Counted from the stretch's first letter, positions 52,048 through 61,872 are shown. The stretch: 64,000 nt of DNA from Lachnospiraceae bacterium 3-1 (GCA_000403255.2 KE159591.1:21823-85822); one strand, 5' to 3'. Program-made: numbers and translations. The notes: a model not told the origin generated them from the sequence alone.

Positions 52048-53886
52048 CTAAATGCCCTTAATTCCCTGATTCATATTTAATTGTAACTGTTTATAATCTA
52101 TATCTGTTTCTTCAAAAGGTATTCTTTTTTCTGGATCTACAGGACAAAAATCTTCTTCCTTAACTGCAATATCCTGATAATAAAACTCACCATTGTACTG
52201 CTTCAGAAGGAAACCTTTATCTGTCATATTCCTGAAAAAGTTGGATTTACCATGCCCCTGTCTGCCATTCTCTTTGCAGTATTCCTCATATATATGGAAC
52301 ACTTCACTTCGTTTCAGACGTTTTCCTTTGGCACGCACCAATGACTCATCAATAAAAGCACAGATACTATCTGACGTCCGTTGCACTTCTCTTACACATT
52401 CTTTGCTGTGTTCGCTCTCCGTGAACTTTCCCTGTTCGTACAGATTTTTCAATGCAATCATCGCCATATGAATTGCATAATCGGATTCTGCCTGTACCTT
52501 TTCCTTTAAGTGCAGATCTTTTTCACCACTTTTTACTACCCGGTTCATATCAAGAATCAGTAGTCTACGGTAAAAAGCATCTGACTTATCCTCAAGATTC
52601 TGCGGCATTTCATTGGTAGAAAAAAGCAGCTTCGCATAAGAGTGGAAATGAATTGCATCCTGTCCTTTTTTCTCATAAATCAGTGTGTCCTCACCGACTG
52701 CTTTCTTTAATACATCTGTGTTCTCCATTGCTTTGCAGGGAATATCCGCACAGGCATTTAACAGCTTTCCATACATTCCAGTCGCATAGAATCGTTTATT
52801 TAAATCCTGTAAAGAAATACTGGACATATTGGTGATTCCAACTACATACTGGATCAATGATACTGCCACAGACTTTCCAGTTCCACCATTTCCTTTCAGT
52901 GTAAGGAATTTCTGAAACTGCGTATCCTGTGTCATGCAGTATCCAAAATACTCCCAGAATGTCTGCTGTTCTTCTTTATTTGGAAGAGACGATGCAAGAT
53001 ACTTTTTGATATTTTCTCCACCTTGTAACACCTGCTCACAATCCTCTGGATAATAGGGAAATGGAATCTGATTGATTGTCAGATAATCCGGATTGTGTTC
53101 CAGCATTTCACCCGTAACCGGATCATAATATCCATTTTTGAAGTTGATCCACCGCACAGGTTGTTTATTTAGTTCATATGCCTCTCGGTGAACTTTTGGC
53201 TGTGCGATCAGCAGATTATAGATTCTTTTGATCACTCCACTCTGTATCTGGTCACGATAGATCAGCTTCTGGATACGGTATTTCATTCTTACCCCATCAT
53301 GGTCTTCCAGGAAAACACCATGCTCATAATAATACGGTGTGATTCCCACCACAAAAAACTGAACATTCTCCACCAGGTAATCTACAATCTCCATATCCCG
53401 GACACCTTTCACATTTCCTTTTGCATCAAATAAGTGAAAACGGCTCAGTTCCGGTTCTTCTTTCAGATCTCGCTCAAACCGAAGAATATACTTTTCCAGT
53501 AATTTCTCAACTTCTTTCTGATTATCCAGTTTGCCAAGGTACTCCTTCTCTTTGAACAACTGCCAGCCCGCTTTTCCATCAAGACCAGCGTCTTTGAAAA
53601 ATGTCTGTAACTTATCATTCATCCACTTCACCGTACAGGCAGTCACATAATGATAGGCACTCTGACAGCTTCCAGTAAACTGAATAGATCTCATTTCCTC
53701 TATAAAAGAATCTGCACTGAAATAATATCCATCATCTTCCTGCACCAGACAAAGTGCCTGATAACCTGACATCACAATATTCAATGCGATATCCTGATTG
53801 TCCACCAGAAAAATATAGGTCTGTGCTGTCCCTTCCGGATTGGTTTCCATATAATGCTTCAAAAACTTCTTGTTCAAACTTATCAC
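52048..53886 (-). CDS. P4-type plasmid/phage primase-helicase
   Basis: A 612-residue protein with a C-terminal SF3 helicase: Walker A KGNGGTGKSVAVSL near residue 337, Walker B-like LLNACADIPC, motif C in HSYAKLLFSTNEMP. The D5/P4 N-terminal domain precedes it (NFKNGYYDPVTGEMLEHNPDY). The N-terminal 200 residues lack an obvious primase active site. It would unwind the element's origin for autonomous replication. RBS is weak before 53886. Confidence 0.88.
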   Translation of the reverse strand: MISLNKKFLKHYMETNPEGTAQTYIFLVDNQDIALNIVMSGYQALCLVQEDDGYYFSADSFIEEMRSIQFTGSCQSAYHYVTACTVKWMNDKLQTFFKDAGLDGKAGWQLFKEKEYLGKLDNQKEVEKLLEKYILRFERDLKEEPELSRFHLFDAKGNVKGVRDMEIVDYLVENVQFFVVGITPYYYEHGVFLEDHDGVRMKYRIQKLIYRDQIQSGVIKRIYNLLIAQPKVHREAYELNKQPVRWINFKNGYYDPVTGEMLEHNPDYLTINQIPFPYYPEDCEQVLQGGENIKKYLASSLPNKEEQQTFWEYFGYCMTQDTQFQKFLTLKGNGGTGKSVAVSLIQYVVGITNMSSISLQDLNKRFYATGMYGKLLNACADIPCKAMENTDVLKKAVGEDTLIYEKKGQDAIHFHSYAKLLFSTNEMPQNLEDKSDAFYRRLLILDMNRVVKSGEKDLHLKEKVQAESDYAIHMAMIALKNLYEQGKFTESEHSKECVREVQRTSDSICAFIDESLVRAKGKRLKRSEVFHIYEEYCKENGRQGHGKSNFFRNMTDKGFLLKQYNGEFYYQDIAVKEEDFCPVDPEKRIPFEETDIDYKQLQLNMNQGIKGI

Positions 53887-53997
53887 TTCCTTTCAGGCAA
53901 AGAAAAAGACGCAAGCCATATCTTATGACTCACGCCTTACTTCGCTCACAATATTCTATTTTTATCAGTTACCTGCCAGATTAGTTACTGGCAATCC

Positions 53998-54351
53998 TTA
54001 TACACAAATCAATTCTTTCAGGATAATCTCTTCTGTAATCGCTCTGTGCTGATTGGCAGCTCTTACCCATGCCATCTGATCTTTCTCCTTATCCGGCAGT
54101 GGTTCTTTTTCTTCCAACTGTTTCAGAATCACTTCCTCCCGTTCCCTAGCTGCCTTGTCCACTTCCAGAAGATGCTTTCCAATCGTATCCTGCAGAAGCA
54201 TCACCTGATAGGTTGAATTTCGATGGTTTTTCAGATAATCTCTGCGAAGAAAACCATACTTGCCAAGTTGCTCCATCTGCTCACCGGATTTATAGGTGAG
54301 ATTCGGGATCAGGTATCCATTTACATTCGTGTACGTTAATTTCATATTCAT
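53998..54351 (-). CDS. tnpV: TnpV family protein of IME-B
   Basis: A 117-residue TnpV: KLTYTNVNGYLIPNL, LGKYGFLRRDYLKNHR, then the TEEIILKELICV end. It is a diverged paralogue of the protein at 2852 (same motif order). The ATG at 54351 or 54345 is usable. It is the last recognised gene at the right side of IME-B. Confidence 0.85.
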   Translation of the reverse strand: MNMKLTYTNVNGYLIPNLTYKSGEQMEQLGKYGFLRRDYLKNHRNSTYQVMLLQDTIGKHLLEVDKAAREREEVILKQLEEKEPLPDKEKDQMAWVRAANQHRAITEEIILKELICV

Positions 54352-54916
54352 AAGACCTCTCTTTCGTTTAAACTTTTATCTGTAACAGAACCAGATGTTC
54401 ATGTTACGTCATTGCTACAAATCTTTCTTTCCATATCATTTTGAATCCAACCCGGGCAGATTTTCTTCAAAATCATGGTGAAAGTGCTTCGTTTCTGTGT
54501 TGGGAAAATGAACGGAAACACTTGATTTTACTGACTTTCTTCAATGTAACCTTATTATAACGTCCTCCCCATACCCAATCTGCAGATTAGGATACTCCTG
54601 AAAAGCTGGCAAAGCCTGATCCCCTTTCTGGAGATACATCTTCACCCTCTCCCCATATAAAATGTATCATTCCTAATGGTAATCCACCATATCCAGATAA
54701 AATTTCTAAGCCTGTACATTCAAGGCTGCTTTCTATTTCCCCACGGCCAGGGAATTTTCGGAAATGATTTGATCCCACAAAATCAAATCTCTTTTAAGTA
54801 ATTGCCTCTTTTCTTACAAAATGTAGTTTCCTACTATCGATGCATTGCAAAGAAATGCATTTTGAATATAATTATCTATCAACTCTTCTGCAAATGCTAC
54901 AAATTCGCTTCCCACA
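54352..54916. other. Probable right boundary of IME-B
   Basis: About 560 bases in which the mobile element gives way to the host chromosome. A leftward 63-codon ORF (54587-54778) and overlapping frames that read ERVKMYLQKGDQALPAFQ look like pieces of an eroded gene. No attachment-site repeat could be identified because the left end of IME-B is outside the window. Confidence 0.35.
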
Positions 54917-55019
54917 CTATTTTATTATATACTTCGCACCTCTTCCCCTGCCTTCAACTTTTATAACACCCTTTTGCCCCAATTGTTTCCTTGAATTCTA
55001 TTGTCCTTGTTTCACGCAT
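54917..55019 (-). pseudogene. Deletion scar of an AlbA_2/AAA_4-type gene
   Basis: From ATG 55019 (RBS AAAAGGAG) the frame reads MRETRTIEFKETI, the start of AlbA_2/AAA_4 proteins. A few bases later, in another frame, GVIKVEGRGRGAKYIIK and TAG (54917) form a typical C-terminus of the same family. The middle, normally several hundred residues, is missing, so this is the remainder of an internal deletion. Confidence 0.6.
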
Positions 55020-55184
55020 AGCATTCGTCTCCTTTTCAATTTTATTGGTTATATTACTCCATCTTCTGTGCCGTAAATATCTCCCGTATCTCCAGATTTG
55101 AAATATCCTTTAAGAACAAAGCAAGCACTGGAACTTTCCCCATATATTCCCTACACAACTTACAGTTCACGAATCAGCCCTGTT

Positions 55185-57767
55185 TTATTCTCCTCTTTCT
55201 AAAGTCTCGTTCACACGCAACAATTCCAACATCAATTTGACACTTCCTGCATGATATCCACTACATGCATAGATCCCCTGTAATCCTGGATTTACAATCA
55301 ATAGCAAGGGCAATTTATCTGGGTCTGTGTACATTTTTCGTGCTGCTGGTTCCACCAATTCCTCCAAAGAGCCAGTCACTATGGTTATCTCTGGAAATGC
55401 TTGAATGGCTTTCTCCCAGGCTTCTGTCTTTGTGACGTCTTGATTCCTTATGATAAAACATATGCCAACTCCCATTCTTCGGAGACTTTCCTGATGCATG
55501 GTTATTTCATTCAGTACATGCTCAGTAGGCTCCTCCCCTGGCTCAAGGAATGCAAGAATATGTACGCTGCCCTTCGTCAATGAAGAAATTTTCCTTTTTT
55601 CCCCATCCTTTATCACTTCAAAATCTTCCAACATGTGTGATACCAGCAATTCTTCTGGACGGCCGGAACGCATACGAAGAAACTGGCTAAGAGGATGTCC
55701 TTGCTCCATGAGTATTCTGCATTCTGATGCAAGCTGATCCCCGCTTGGCAGCCGATTTGCTGTCAATATCCTGTAGTATCCTGGCTCCAATTGTAATTTC
55801 AGTTCCAGCTCTTCCCATTCCAATTCCGGATAATCTAAGGTAACAAAACGGCCCTGCCAAAATTTTCCAATGGTCCAATTCTGTCCATAGCTCCATTCCT
55901 CTCCCTTTTCTCGTTGCAAGGTCAAAGTTACCGGCTCCTGTTCCTTCTCTCCTCCTGATATTCTTACAAAAATGCCATTTTTATATACCTCCACCTCTTG
56001 CGTAGCCTGATTCATCCGTGCCGGAATCCCCAGGGTACGGCATATGGCTGCACATAGAATTCTCTGGCTCATAGGATTCCCGAACTGAAGAGCCCATGTG
56101 CCCAATGGGGTAGAGAAAATGGTACTGTAATCCTGTTTTGCATCGTAGCTTATCTTTGCCTTAAGATAGGTCCAGATTGTTTTTGGGTTCTCCCGAAACT
56201 GTTCTTTTTCCTTATCATCAAAAGAATCCTCCATCCATTTTCGGTAGCTTGTCATCTCTTCAAAATATATGCGGGGACAAAGGATATACCTTATATAAAT
56301 TTCAAGCTCCCCCTTTTCTTCCCATTCTGCACGGTATTTAGAAGCATACTGTAAGTGCTCCTCCAACACATCCGCTCTGGCGTCCCTATAATCTTTTGCA
56401 CTTAAGCAATCCAAAAGTTCTTTTCTGTCTGAGTTATTCTTCCCTTGTAAAAACTGATACAATTGACGGAAATTACCTCCTGCCAGGCGCAGTATCCTTT
56501 CCTCCTGTGGATATTTTTCTGCCAGAGCTTTCTCATAATATCCATCCAGCCGCTTTGCCCGCAGTCTTGCCGCCTCCTTCATCCGCTTCCGGTTCTTTTC
56601 CTTCTGCTCTTTGGTCAAGGATACGGTATGGATCATACTTTCCTTTGGAGCCTTTAAGTCAAAATCAATCCAGGCTCCAACCTCCTTCTCTTCTCTTTCT
56701 TTGAGAATCAGAGCTACCTCTTTTTTCTCTTTTGTGTCGACAATCATTTCACCGAATCTCTCTTCTCTGATTGCCCAGAAATGAACCGTTCCCATTCCCA
56801 TGCACAAGCTGGCCTTGCCTTCTAAATCTGTATCAAGCGTCGCAATGCTTCGATACGCTGCACCATTGAGAACTTCTACAAAAACCTTAGCCTTTGCAGC
56901 CGGAGTTTCGTCTTCCTCTTGCACCTTTATTTGAAAATCCCTTGCTTGTGCATACCTTGCTGTTACATTTTTATAATATGGCAGCTCTCCCTGGGAAAAG
57001 GATGGCTCACTGCAAATAGAATTCTTCTCCTGCCAGGCGCATTCGCTCCTATAATCGGAAAAATCCCTTCCATAAACTATCATTGACCGTGAGGAAGCAT
57101 TTACAAACCAGCCTTTATTTAGCGCCTCCTCTGGTTCACAAGCGCCCAAAAAATGCCATTTCCCTTTTACATAGACTTCCACCCATGCATGATTATCATC
57201 ACAATGCGCCCACCATGGCGCATAGATCTGTCTGGCCGGAATTCCTACGCTTCGAAATGCTGTCACTGCAAAGGTAGATTCTTCCCCACACCTTCCTTTT
57301 CCGCAGTGATACATCGTCAATGGCGAGATGGTTCTGATATCCGTAGACTCATATGTGGCATTTTCTGCACACCAATAATTGATTTCCAACACAGCTTCCT
57401 CTAATGTTTTCCCCTGAATCCGTTCTATGATCTGATGATAAAAGAAAGAACGGCAATCTTCAATATTTTCCGAATTAATGCGATAATATAGTACATGATG
57501 CAAAAATATTTCCTCTGGCAGATTCTGGCACCACTCCATGGTCTGATACAACATAAGACCATGCCGCACAAATCCTAAAAATACTTCAAAATCATATTCT
57601 CCCAAATCCCGCAAAGGCATTGTCCCATAGAAAAACTTCATCAAAATCTGTTCTTCTAATGTACAGTTGTCCATTTTTTGCTGGATTTGTTTTTTTAACG
57701 TTTCTATAAAGCACATCCGACTGTCGTATTTTCCCTGGGCATATTCTTGTAATTCTTTTGAAAACAT
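55185..57767 (-). CDS. Multidomain transglutaminase-like protein
   Basis: An 860-residue cytosolic protein. Around residues 150-215 is a transglutaminase-like fold with a full-looking triad: CGKGRCGEESTF (cysteine), DDNHAWVEVY (histidine), and aspartate/asparagine in WHFLGACEPE. Residues about 290-370 resemble an Ig-like/carboxypeptidase-regulatory strand domain. Near 540-610 a second, degenerate transglutaminase-like segment (WALQFGNPMSQRILCAAICRTLGIPARM) keeps the fold pattern. The last 170 residues resemble a thioredoxin-like domain (VHILAFLEPGEEPTEHVLNE; LLLIVNPGLQGIYACSG) without CxxC. No signal peptide. It begins 2 bases after the cutC stop. Confidence 0.75.
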   Translation of the reverse strand: MFSKELQEYAQGKYDSRMCFIETLKKQIQQKMDNCTLEEQILMKFFYGTMPLRDLGEYDFEVFLGFVRHGLMLYQTMEWCQNLPEEIFLHHVLYYRINSENIEDCRSFFYHQIIERIQGKTLEEAVLEINYWCAENATYESTDIRTISPLTMYHCGKGRCGEESTFAVTAFRSVGIPARQIYAPWWAHCDDNHAWVEVYVKGKWHFLGACEPEEALNKGWFVNASSRSMIVYGRDFSDYRSECAWQEKNSICSEPSFSQGELPYYKNVTARYAQARDFQIKVQEEDETPAAKAKVFVEVLNGAAYRSIATLDTDLEGKASLCMGMGTVHFWAIREERFGEMIVDTKEKKEVALILKEREEKEVGAWIDFDLKAPKESMIHTVSLTKEQKEKNRKRMKEAARLRAKRLDGYYEKALAEKYPQEERILRLAGGNFRQLYQFLQGKNNSDRKELLDCLSAKDYRDARADVLEEHLQYASKYRAEWEEKGELEIYIRYILCPRIYFEEMTSYRKWMEDSFDDKEKEQFRENPKTIWTYLKAKISYDAKQDYSTIFSTPLGTWALQFGNPMSQRILCAAICRTLGIPARMNQATQEVEVYKNGIFVRISGGEKEQEPVTLTLQREKGEEWSYGQNWTIGKFWQGRFVTLDYPELEWEELELKLQLEPGYYRILTANRLPSGDQLASECRILMEQGHPLSQFLRMRSGRPEELLVSHMLEDFEVIKDGEKRKISSLTKGSVHILAFLEPGEEPTEHVLNEITMHQESLRRMGVGICFIIRNQDVTKTEAWEKAIQAFPEITIVTGSLEELVEPAARKMYTDPDKLPLLLIVNPGLQGIYACSGYHAGSVKLMLELLRVNETLERGE

Positions 57768-57769
57768 TT

Positions 57770-58546
57770 CTATTGTATCCCCTTTATATTTTTCTCTTCT
57801 TCCATATTTTTGTCCATTGCCTGTCTCGCTTTTTGGATTTCTCCTTTATCTGCACGCAAAATATCAAATTCAGGAAATCCCGAAAGTCCCATATTTACAT
57901 TCTTGTTTCGATAAACCATACCACTGTCTACCACACACTTTCCTGACATATGAAAGCTGTATGCATGGATTTCCTCTGATAACTGCCGAATGACTTGTTC
58001 ATTTACTCCGCCGCCAACCAGGATTTCCACCCGTCCTTTTGCCTGCACGATTAACTTTTCCAGAACTTCTTTTCCCTGGGTACATACAGGCGCCTGACCT
58101 GAGGTAAGAATCGTATCAACACCCAGAGCAACTGCTTCTTCCAAAGTCTGATATGGATTCTCACACACATCAAAGGCCCGGTGCAAGGTGAAATGCATCT
58201 GCCCTACACATGCTTTCAGTCTTTCCATCCTGCCTGCATCCAAGCTCCCGTCTGCATTCAGACATCCAATTACCACTCCATCCGCACCTAGTTCCTGAAA
58301 CATTTGAATATCTTCTTCTATCATTTGAAATTCTGCATCTGTATACAAAAAATCTCCAAATCTTGGACGTACCAACACATTTAATGGTATATCACATGAC
58401 TTACGAATCTGCCGGAACTGGCTTACTCCTGGCGTTGTTCCTCCGATGATTAGATTTGCGCAGACTTCCAGACGGTCCGCACCAGCTTCTTTTGCGATTC
58501 TTGCAGATTCTACAGAATCTACGCATATTTCCAACTTTCCTTTCAT
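57770..58546 (-). CDS. cutC: CutC family protein
   Basis: A 258-residue TIM-barrel protein of the copper homeostasis CutC family: EICVDSVESARIAKEAGADRLEVC, GGTTPGVSQF, VLVRPRFGDFLYTDAE, GADGVVIGCLNADGSLD, and the HRAFDVCENP motif. The family's link to copper is debated and its reaction unknown. It is the first gene of a two-gene leftward operon with the transglutaminase-like gene. Confidence 0.93.
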   Translation of the reverse strand: MKGKLEICVDSVESARIAKEAGADRLEVCANLIIGGTTPGVSQFRQIRKSCDIPLNVLVRPRFGDFLYTDAEFQMIEEDIQMFQELGADGVVIGCLNADGSLDAGRMERLKACVGQMHFTLHRAFDVCENPYQTLEEAVALGVDTILTSGQAPVCTQGKEVLEKLIVQAKGRVEILVGGGVNEQVIRQLSEEIHAYSFHMSGKCVVDSGMVYRNKNVNMGLSGFPEFDILRADKGEIQKARQAMDKNMEEEKNIKGIQ

Positions 58547-58898
58547 AATTCCACCTCTATGTCAATCCTATTCCACTTGGTTGTCTCAACAATCTGTGCC
58601 AGAAATATAAATCTTCCTTCCACACAATGTATTCTTTCTTCATCCTTCGGTCCTATCATAACATAACCTGTAAAAAATATCTATTTCTCTTTCCTACTGC
58701 CATTGCATTTTCCGCAGATTTCATGTATAATCCAACTAATCCAGAAAACAACGTTGCTCTTTTGCCACCGGGTAAAGAGATAAAACGTCAGGCTTCCTAT
58801 CGTTAGGTCTTAGAAGATAGAAAGTTCTGACGTTTTATTTGTGGAGAAATTCCTTTACAACTACCTAAAAATCATTTTTGTATGAGAGGAGGCAACAA
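58547..58898. promoter_or_regulatory. Divergent region with a hairpin leader before the MATE gene
   Basis: 350 bases between divergent genes. A long hairpin, ATAAAACGTCAG (58780-58791) with CTGACGTTTTAT (58827-58838) and an inner CTATC/GATAG stem, ends in a short T-run about 60 bases before the MATE start. It could be an attenuator or leader-terminator of the transporter gene. Confidence 0.6.
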
Positions 58899-60263
58899 AT
58901 GAAAGAAAAAAACCTTTTTAAAGAATTTTTTCAGTATATCACTTTAAATATCTGCGGCATGATTGGACTATCCTGCTATATACTTGCTGACACATTTTTT
59001 ATTTCCAAAAAATTAGGCGCAAACGGTTTAGCTGCCCTTAACCTTGCAATTCCCATTTACAGCTTTATCCATGGCTTCGGCCTTATGCTGGGAATGGGCG
59101 GCGCAACAAAATATTCTATTTTCAGAGGGCAGAAGAATTTCCCCCATGCAGATGATGTATATTCAGCCGCTCTCTTTGCCACGGCTGTATCTTCTGTCTT
59201 TTTTCTGGCAGCAGGAGCCTTATTCTCTGGAAATCTTGCGGTACTGCTGGGAGCTGATGGAGAAATTTTTGATATGACCAAAATATATTTACAGGTCATT
59301 TTACTGTTTGCCCCCATTTTTATGACCAATAACCTTTTGCTTTGTTTTGTCAGAAATGACGGAAATCCGAAATTATCCATGACTGCAATGCTGGTTGGCA
59401 GTTTTTCCAATATTGTATTAGATTACGTGTTTTTATTCCCATTACACATGGGGATATTCGGTGCAGTTCTGGCAACTGGATGCGCGCCCGTTATCAGCTT
59501 AACCATTTTATCCAGGCACTGGACGGCAAAACAGAATCAATTTCATTTTAAGAAAGCAAAACCGTCACCTGCACTGACCAGAACTATTATTTCTTTAGGA
59601 ATTCCCTCGCTGATTACCGAGGTCGCTTCTGGAATTGTTATGATAGTTTTTAATACTGTAATCTTAACATTACAGGGAAACACTGGTGTTGCAGCTTATG
59701 GCGTAGTGGCAAACCTGTCCCTTGTCATCACCTCCGTTTATACGGGAATCGCACAAGGAGCACAGCCAATATTAAGCAGGCTTTACGGTTACAACGATCC
59801 ACAGAGCATACGCCAGGTTTTCAAATACGCTGCAGCAACTGCTCTGGTGATTTCCTTCTGTGTTTATTTCTTTTTTCTGGCAGCAGCGCAACCAGTTGTT
59901 GGAATTTTTAACAGCGAACAAAACAGAGAGCTCCAGCAAATTGCTGAAACTGGTTTGAAATTATATTTTATGGCCATTCCCTTTGTGGGTTTCAATATTA
60001 TTTTGTCTACCTATTTTACATCCACAGAGCAGGCATTTCCAGCACAGATTGTTTCACTGTCAAGAGGATTTTTTGTCATTCTTCCAATGGCTTTCCTAAT
60101 GTCCTCTTTTTTTCAAATGACAGGAGTATGGCTGTCCTACCCACTCACCGAAAGCATAGTGGCTGTCGCTGGAATCAGACTGTATATCAAAAAAAGCAAA
60201 ACATCAACAGGAGGTAAAAAACATGTTTCGAGAAATGCGCAGAAAAAAACAGACGTTATCTGA
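58899..60263 (+). CDS. MATE family efflux transporter
   Basis: A 454-residue transporter with 12 membrane helices arranged as two bundles (for example LNICGMIGLSCYILADTFFI, LNLAIPIYSFIHGFGLMLGM, ISLGIPSLITEVASGIVMIV). It exports cationic drugs or metabolites with sodium or protons. The start at 58899 follows GAGAGGAGG; the upstream extension to 58878 has no RBS. The end overlaps the next gene by 41 bases. The substrate is not evident. Confidence 0.92.
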   Translation: MKEKNLFKEFFQYITLNICGMIGLSCYILADTFFISKKLGANGLAALNLAIPIYSFIHGFGLMLGMGGATKYSIFRGQKNFPHADDVYSAALFATAVSSVFFLAAGALFSGNLAVLLGADGEIFDMTKIYLQVILLFAPIFMTNNLLLCFVRNDGNPKLSMTAMLVGSFSNIVLDYVFLFPLHMGIFGAVLATGCAPVISLTILSRHWTAKQNQFHFKKAKPSPALTRTIISLGIPSLITEVASGIVMIVFNTVILTLQGNTGVAAYGVVANLSLVITSVYTGIAQGAQPILSRLYGYNDPQSIRQVFKYAAATALVISFCVYFFFLAAAQPVVGIFNSEQNRELQQIAETGLKLYFMAIPFVGFNIILSTYFTSTEQAFPAQIVSLSRGFFVILPMAFLMSSFFQMTGVWLSYPLTESIVAVAGIRLYIKKSKTSTGGKKHVSRNAQKKTDVI

Positions 60264-60714
60264 AGAAGAAACCAGGAAGATTTTATCAAGAGGTACATCT
60301 GGTGTGTTATCCTTATTAGGTGATGAAGGTTATCCTTATGCTGTCCCAATCAGTTATGTATGCTATGGCTCTAAATTATATTTCCACAGTGCCAAAAGTG
60401 GGCATAAGATTGACGCCATCAAAAACTTCAGTAAAGCATCCTTTTGCGTGATTGACAAAGACACTGTCATTCCAGAAAAATATACCACTTCTTACCGAAG
60501 CGCAATTGCTTTTGGAAAAATCCGCATCCTAACAGATGAAAGAGAAATGAGAGCTGCCATCAAAGCTTTGGCAGAAAAATATTATCCAGAGGGCAGTGAG
60601 GATGAACACAATAGGGAAATTGACAAAGACTGGGAATCCTTGTGCATGATAGAACTATCCATTGAGCATTTATCTGGAAAAGAAGGGATAGAATTAACGA
60701 AATCCAAACAATAA
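60223..60714 (+). CDS. Pyridoxamine 5'-phosphate oxidase-like flavin-binding protein
   Basis: A 163-residue split-barrel protein (EEETRKILSRGTSGVLSLLG, YPYAVPISYVCYGSKLYFHS, GHKIDAIKNFSKASFCVID) of the NimA/PNPOx-like type, likely FMN-binding. Such proteins reduce or bind small molecules, and in some species confer nitroimidazole tolerance. The ATG lies inside the end of the MATE gene with AGGAGG upstream, so it is translationally coupled to it; a shared detoxification role is possible (inference). Confidence 0.88.
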   Translation: MFREMRRKKQTLSEEETRKILSRGTSGVLSLLGDEGYPYAVPISYVCYGSKLYFHSAKSGHKIDAIKNFSKASFCVIDKDTVIPEKYTTSYRSAIAFGKIRILTDEREMRAAIKALAEKYYPEGSEDEHNREIDKDWESLCMIELSIEHLSGKEGIELTKSKQ

Positions 60715-60803
60715 GTCTTGGAGCTTGCATGGAAAGCTCGTATCATTCGCATCATTTTACCGAGGATACTATTCCCTTTCAGGATATTTAACCGCCGGAG
60801 TAA

Positions 60804-60835
60804 TAACCCAGCCAGCCGTCTGGCGGACTGGGTTA
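60804..60835. terminator. Bidirectional terminator
   Basis: TAACCCAG (60804-60811)/CTGGGTTA (60828-60835) with an inner CCAG-CC/GG-CTGG region, between convergent genes. Confidence 0.75.
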
Positions 60836-60846
60836 AATAGCAATTT

Positions 60847-60953
60847 CTATAAATACTCTTTTGCTTCTTCTATGGAAAGGCCATACTTTTTCATGATTAC
60901 TGCCTTTATGTCGGCATCTCTGGTTCCATAATCTCCATCAAGGTTTCAAACAT
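60847..60953 (-). pseudogene. Frameshifted small gene after EFR1
   Basis: An ATG at 60953, overlapping the EFR1 stop, opens MFETLMEIMEP and ends after 15 codons. One base shifted, the frame continues RDADIKAVIMKKYGLSIEEA and stops at 60847. Together they would give a 36-residue protein. It may be a broken small gene or an example of frameshifting. Confidence 0.45.
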
Positions 60954-61746
60954 ATCTGCATCTCCTATTTACATAATACGTCTCTGGACTCCTATATGCA
61001 GAACACTTCTCCGTAAACTGCGCTCCCGCCGCCTGATACCTATCGCCATGATAATTTCTTGCTCCTGTGGGACAAACACTGATACAAGCGCCGCAGGAAA
61101 TGCAGCGTTCACTATCTGTCTCCCGGGGATGTTCTGAGTTGATAGCTTTTTTCGGACATGCATTGACACATGTCATACAGCCGTTACAGCTATCGTCCCC
61201 GCTTGGGTGAAATGGCACGCCCTGAAATGCCTGCACATCATATCCTGCTTTGCCAGGCACTTCAATCTCACTGTATTGCTGCATATCCATCTCTTCTAAA
61301 ATACAGCTACATTCCGATGCAAATGCTGCCATCGCCTCCTGGTCCTTTTCATCTGGCCGTCCGGCTGCAACCTGGGGAAAAATAGAATGCTCCGCTAAGA
61401 AAGCCCCAGCCGCAATCACCCAAAATCCCTGAGCTGTTAGTAGTTCTTTCATCTGCAATAAAGCATCGTCATAATGACGATTCCCATAAACTGCTGCAAT
61501 AATTGCCGGCGTATGGTTCCCTTTTAGATTCGCTGCCATTTCAGCGCACATTTTTGGGATAAATCCACCATATACAGGCATGGAAAACAACAAAACATCC
61601 TCCCTTGGAATCTTCAATTCTGTTTCACAAGGCTGCTTTCGCCAATCATAAGATTTCCACTCCATATGCAGACCTGTCCCAATACATTCTGCACAAATCT
61701 TCGTAGTTCCTTTCCCGCTGAAGTAAATATTATATAGTACTGCCAT
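60946..61746 (-). CDS. EFR1-type flavodoxin/ferredoxin protein
   Basis: A 266-residue protein: a flavodoxin-like domain (YNIYFSGKGTTKICAECIG, VLLFSMPVYGGFIPKM, AAVYGNRHYDDALLQM) and a C-terminal two-cluster ferredoxin with CNGCMTCVNACPKKAI and CISCGACISVCPTGA, both with four cysteines. Proteins of this kind transfer electrons in anaerobes. The ATG at 61746 follows AAAGGAAATTG; an upstream in-frame start at 61791 is less likely. The last cysteine-containing residues are a variable tail. Confidence 0.9.
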   Translation of the reverse strand: MAVLYNIYFSGKGTTKICAECIGTGLHMEWKSYDWRKQPCETELKIPREDVLLFSMPVYGGFIPKMCAEMAANLKGNHTPAIIAAVYGNRHYDDALLQMKELLTAQGFWVIAAGAFLAEHSIFPQVAAGRPDEKDQEAMAAFASECSCILEEMDMQQYSEIEVPGKAGYDVQAFQGVPFHPSGDDSCNGCMTCVNACPKKAINSEHPRETDSERCISCGACISVCPTGARNYHGDRYQAAGAQFTEKCSAYRSPETYYVNRRCRYV

Positions 61747-61872
61747 ATCAATTTCCTTTCTGGACACGATTACCCTGGCAGGTAAAAACATTGATATTCA
61801 ACCGCCAGAGTAACATCTATTTCTTACACATACTTATTGTAAAACGCATCCAGTTTCCTATCAAGTGATTTT

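Noticed and set aside
54587-54778. 63-codon leftward ORF near the IME-B boundary
   Set aside because: No family recognised, no RBS, and parallel frames look equally protein-like; probably eroded sequence.
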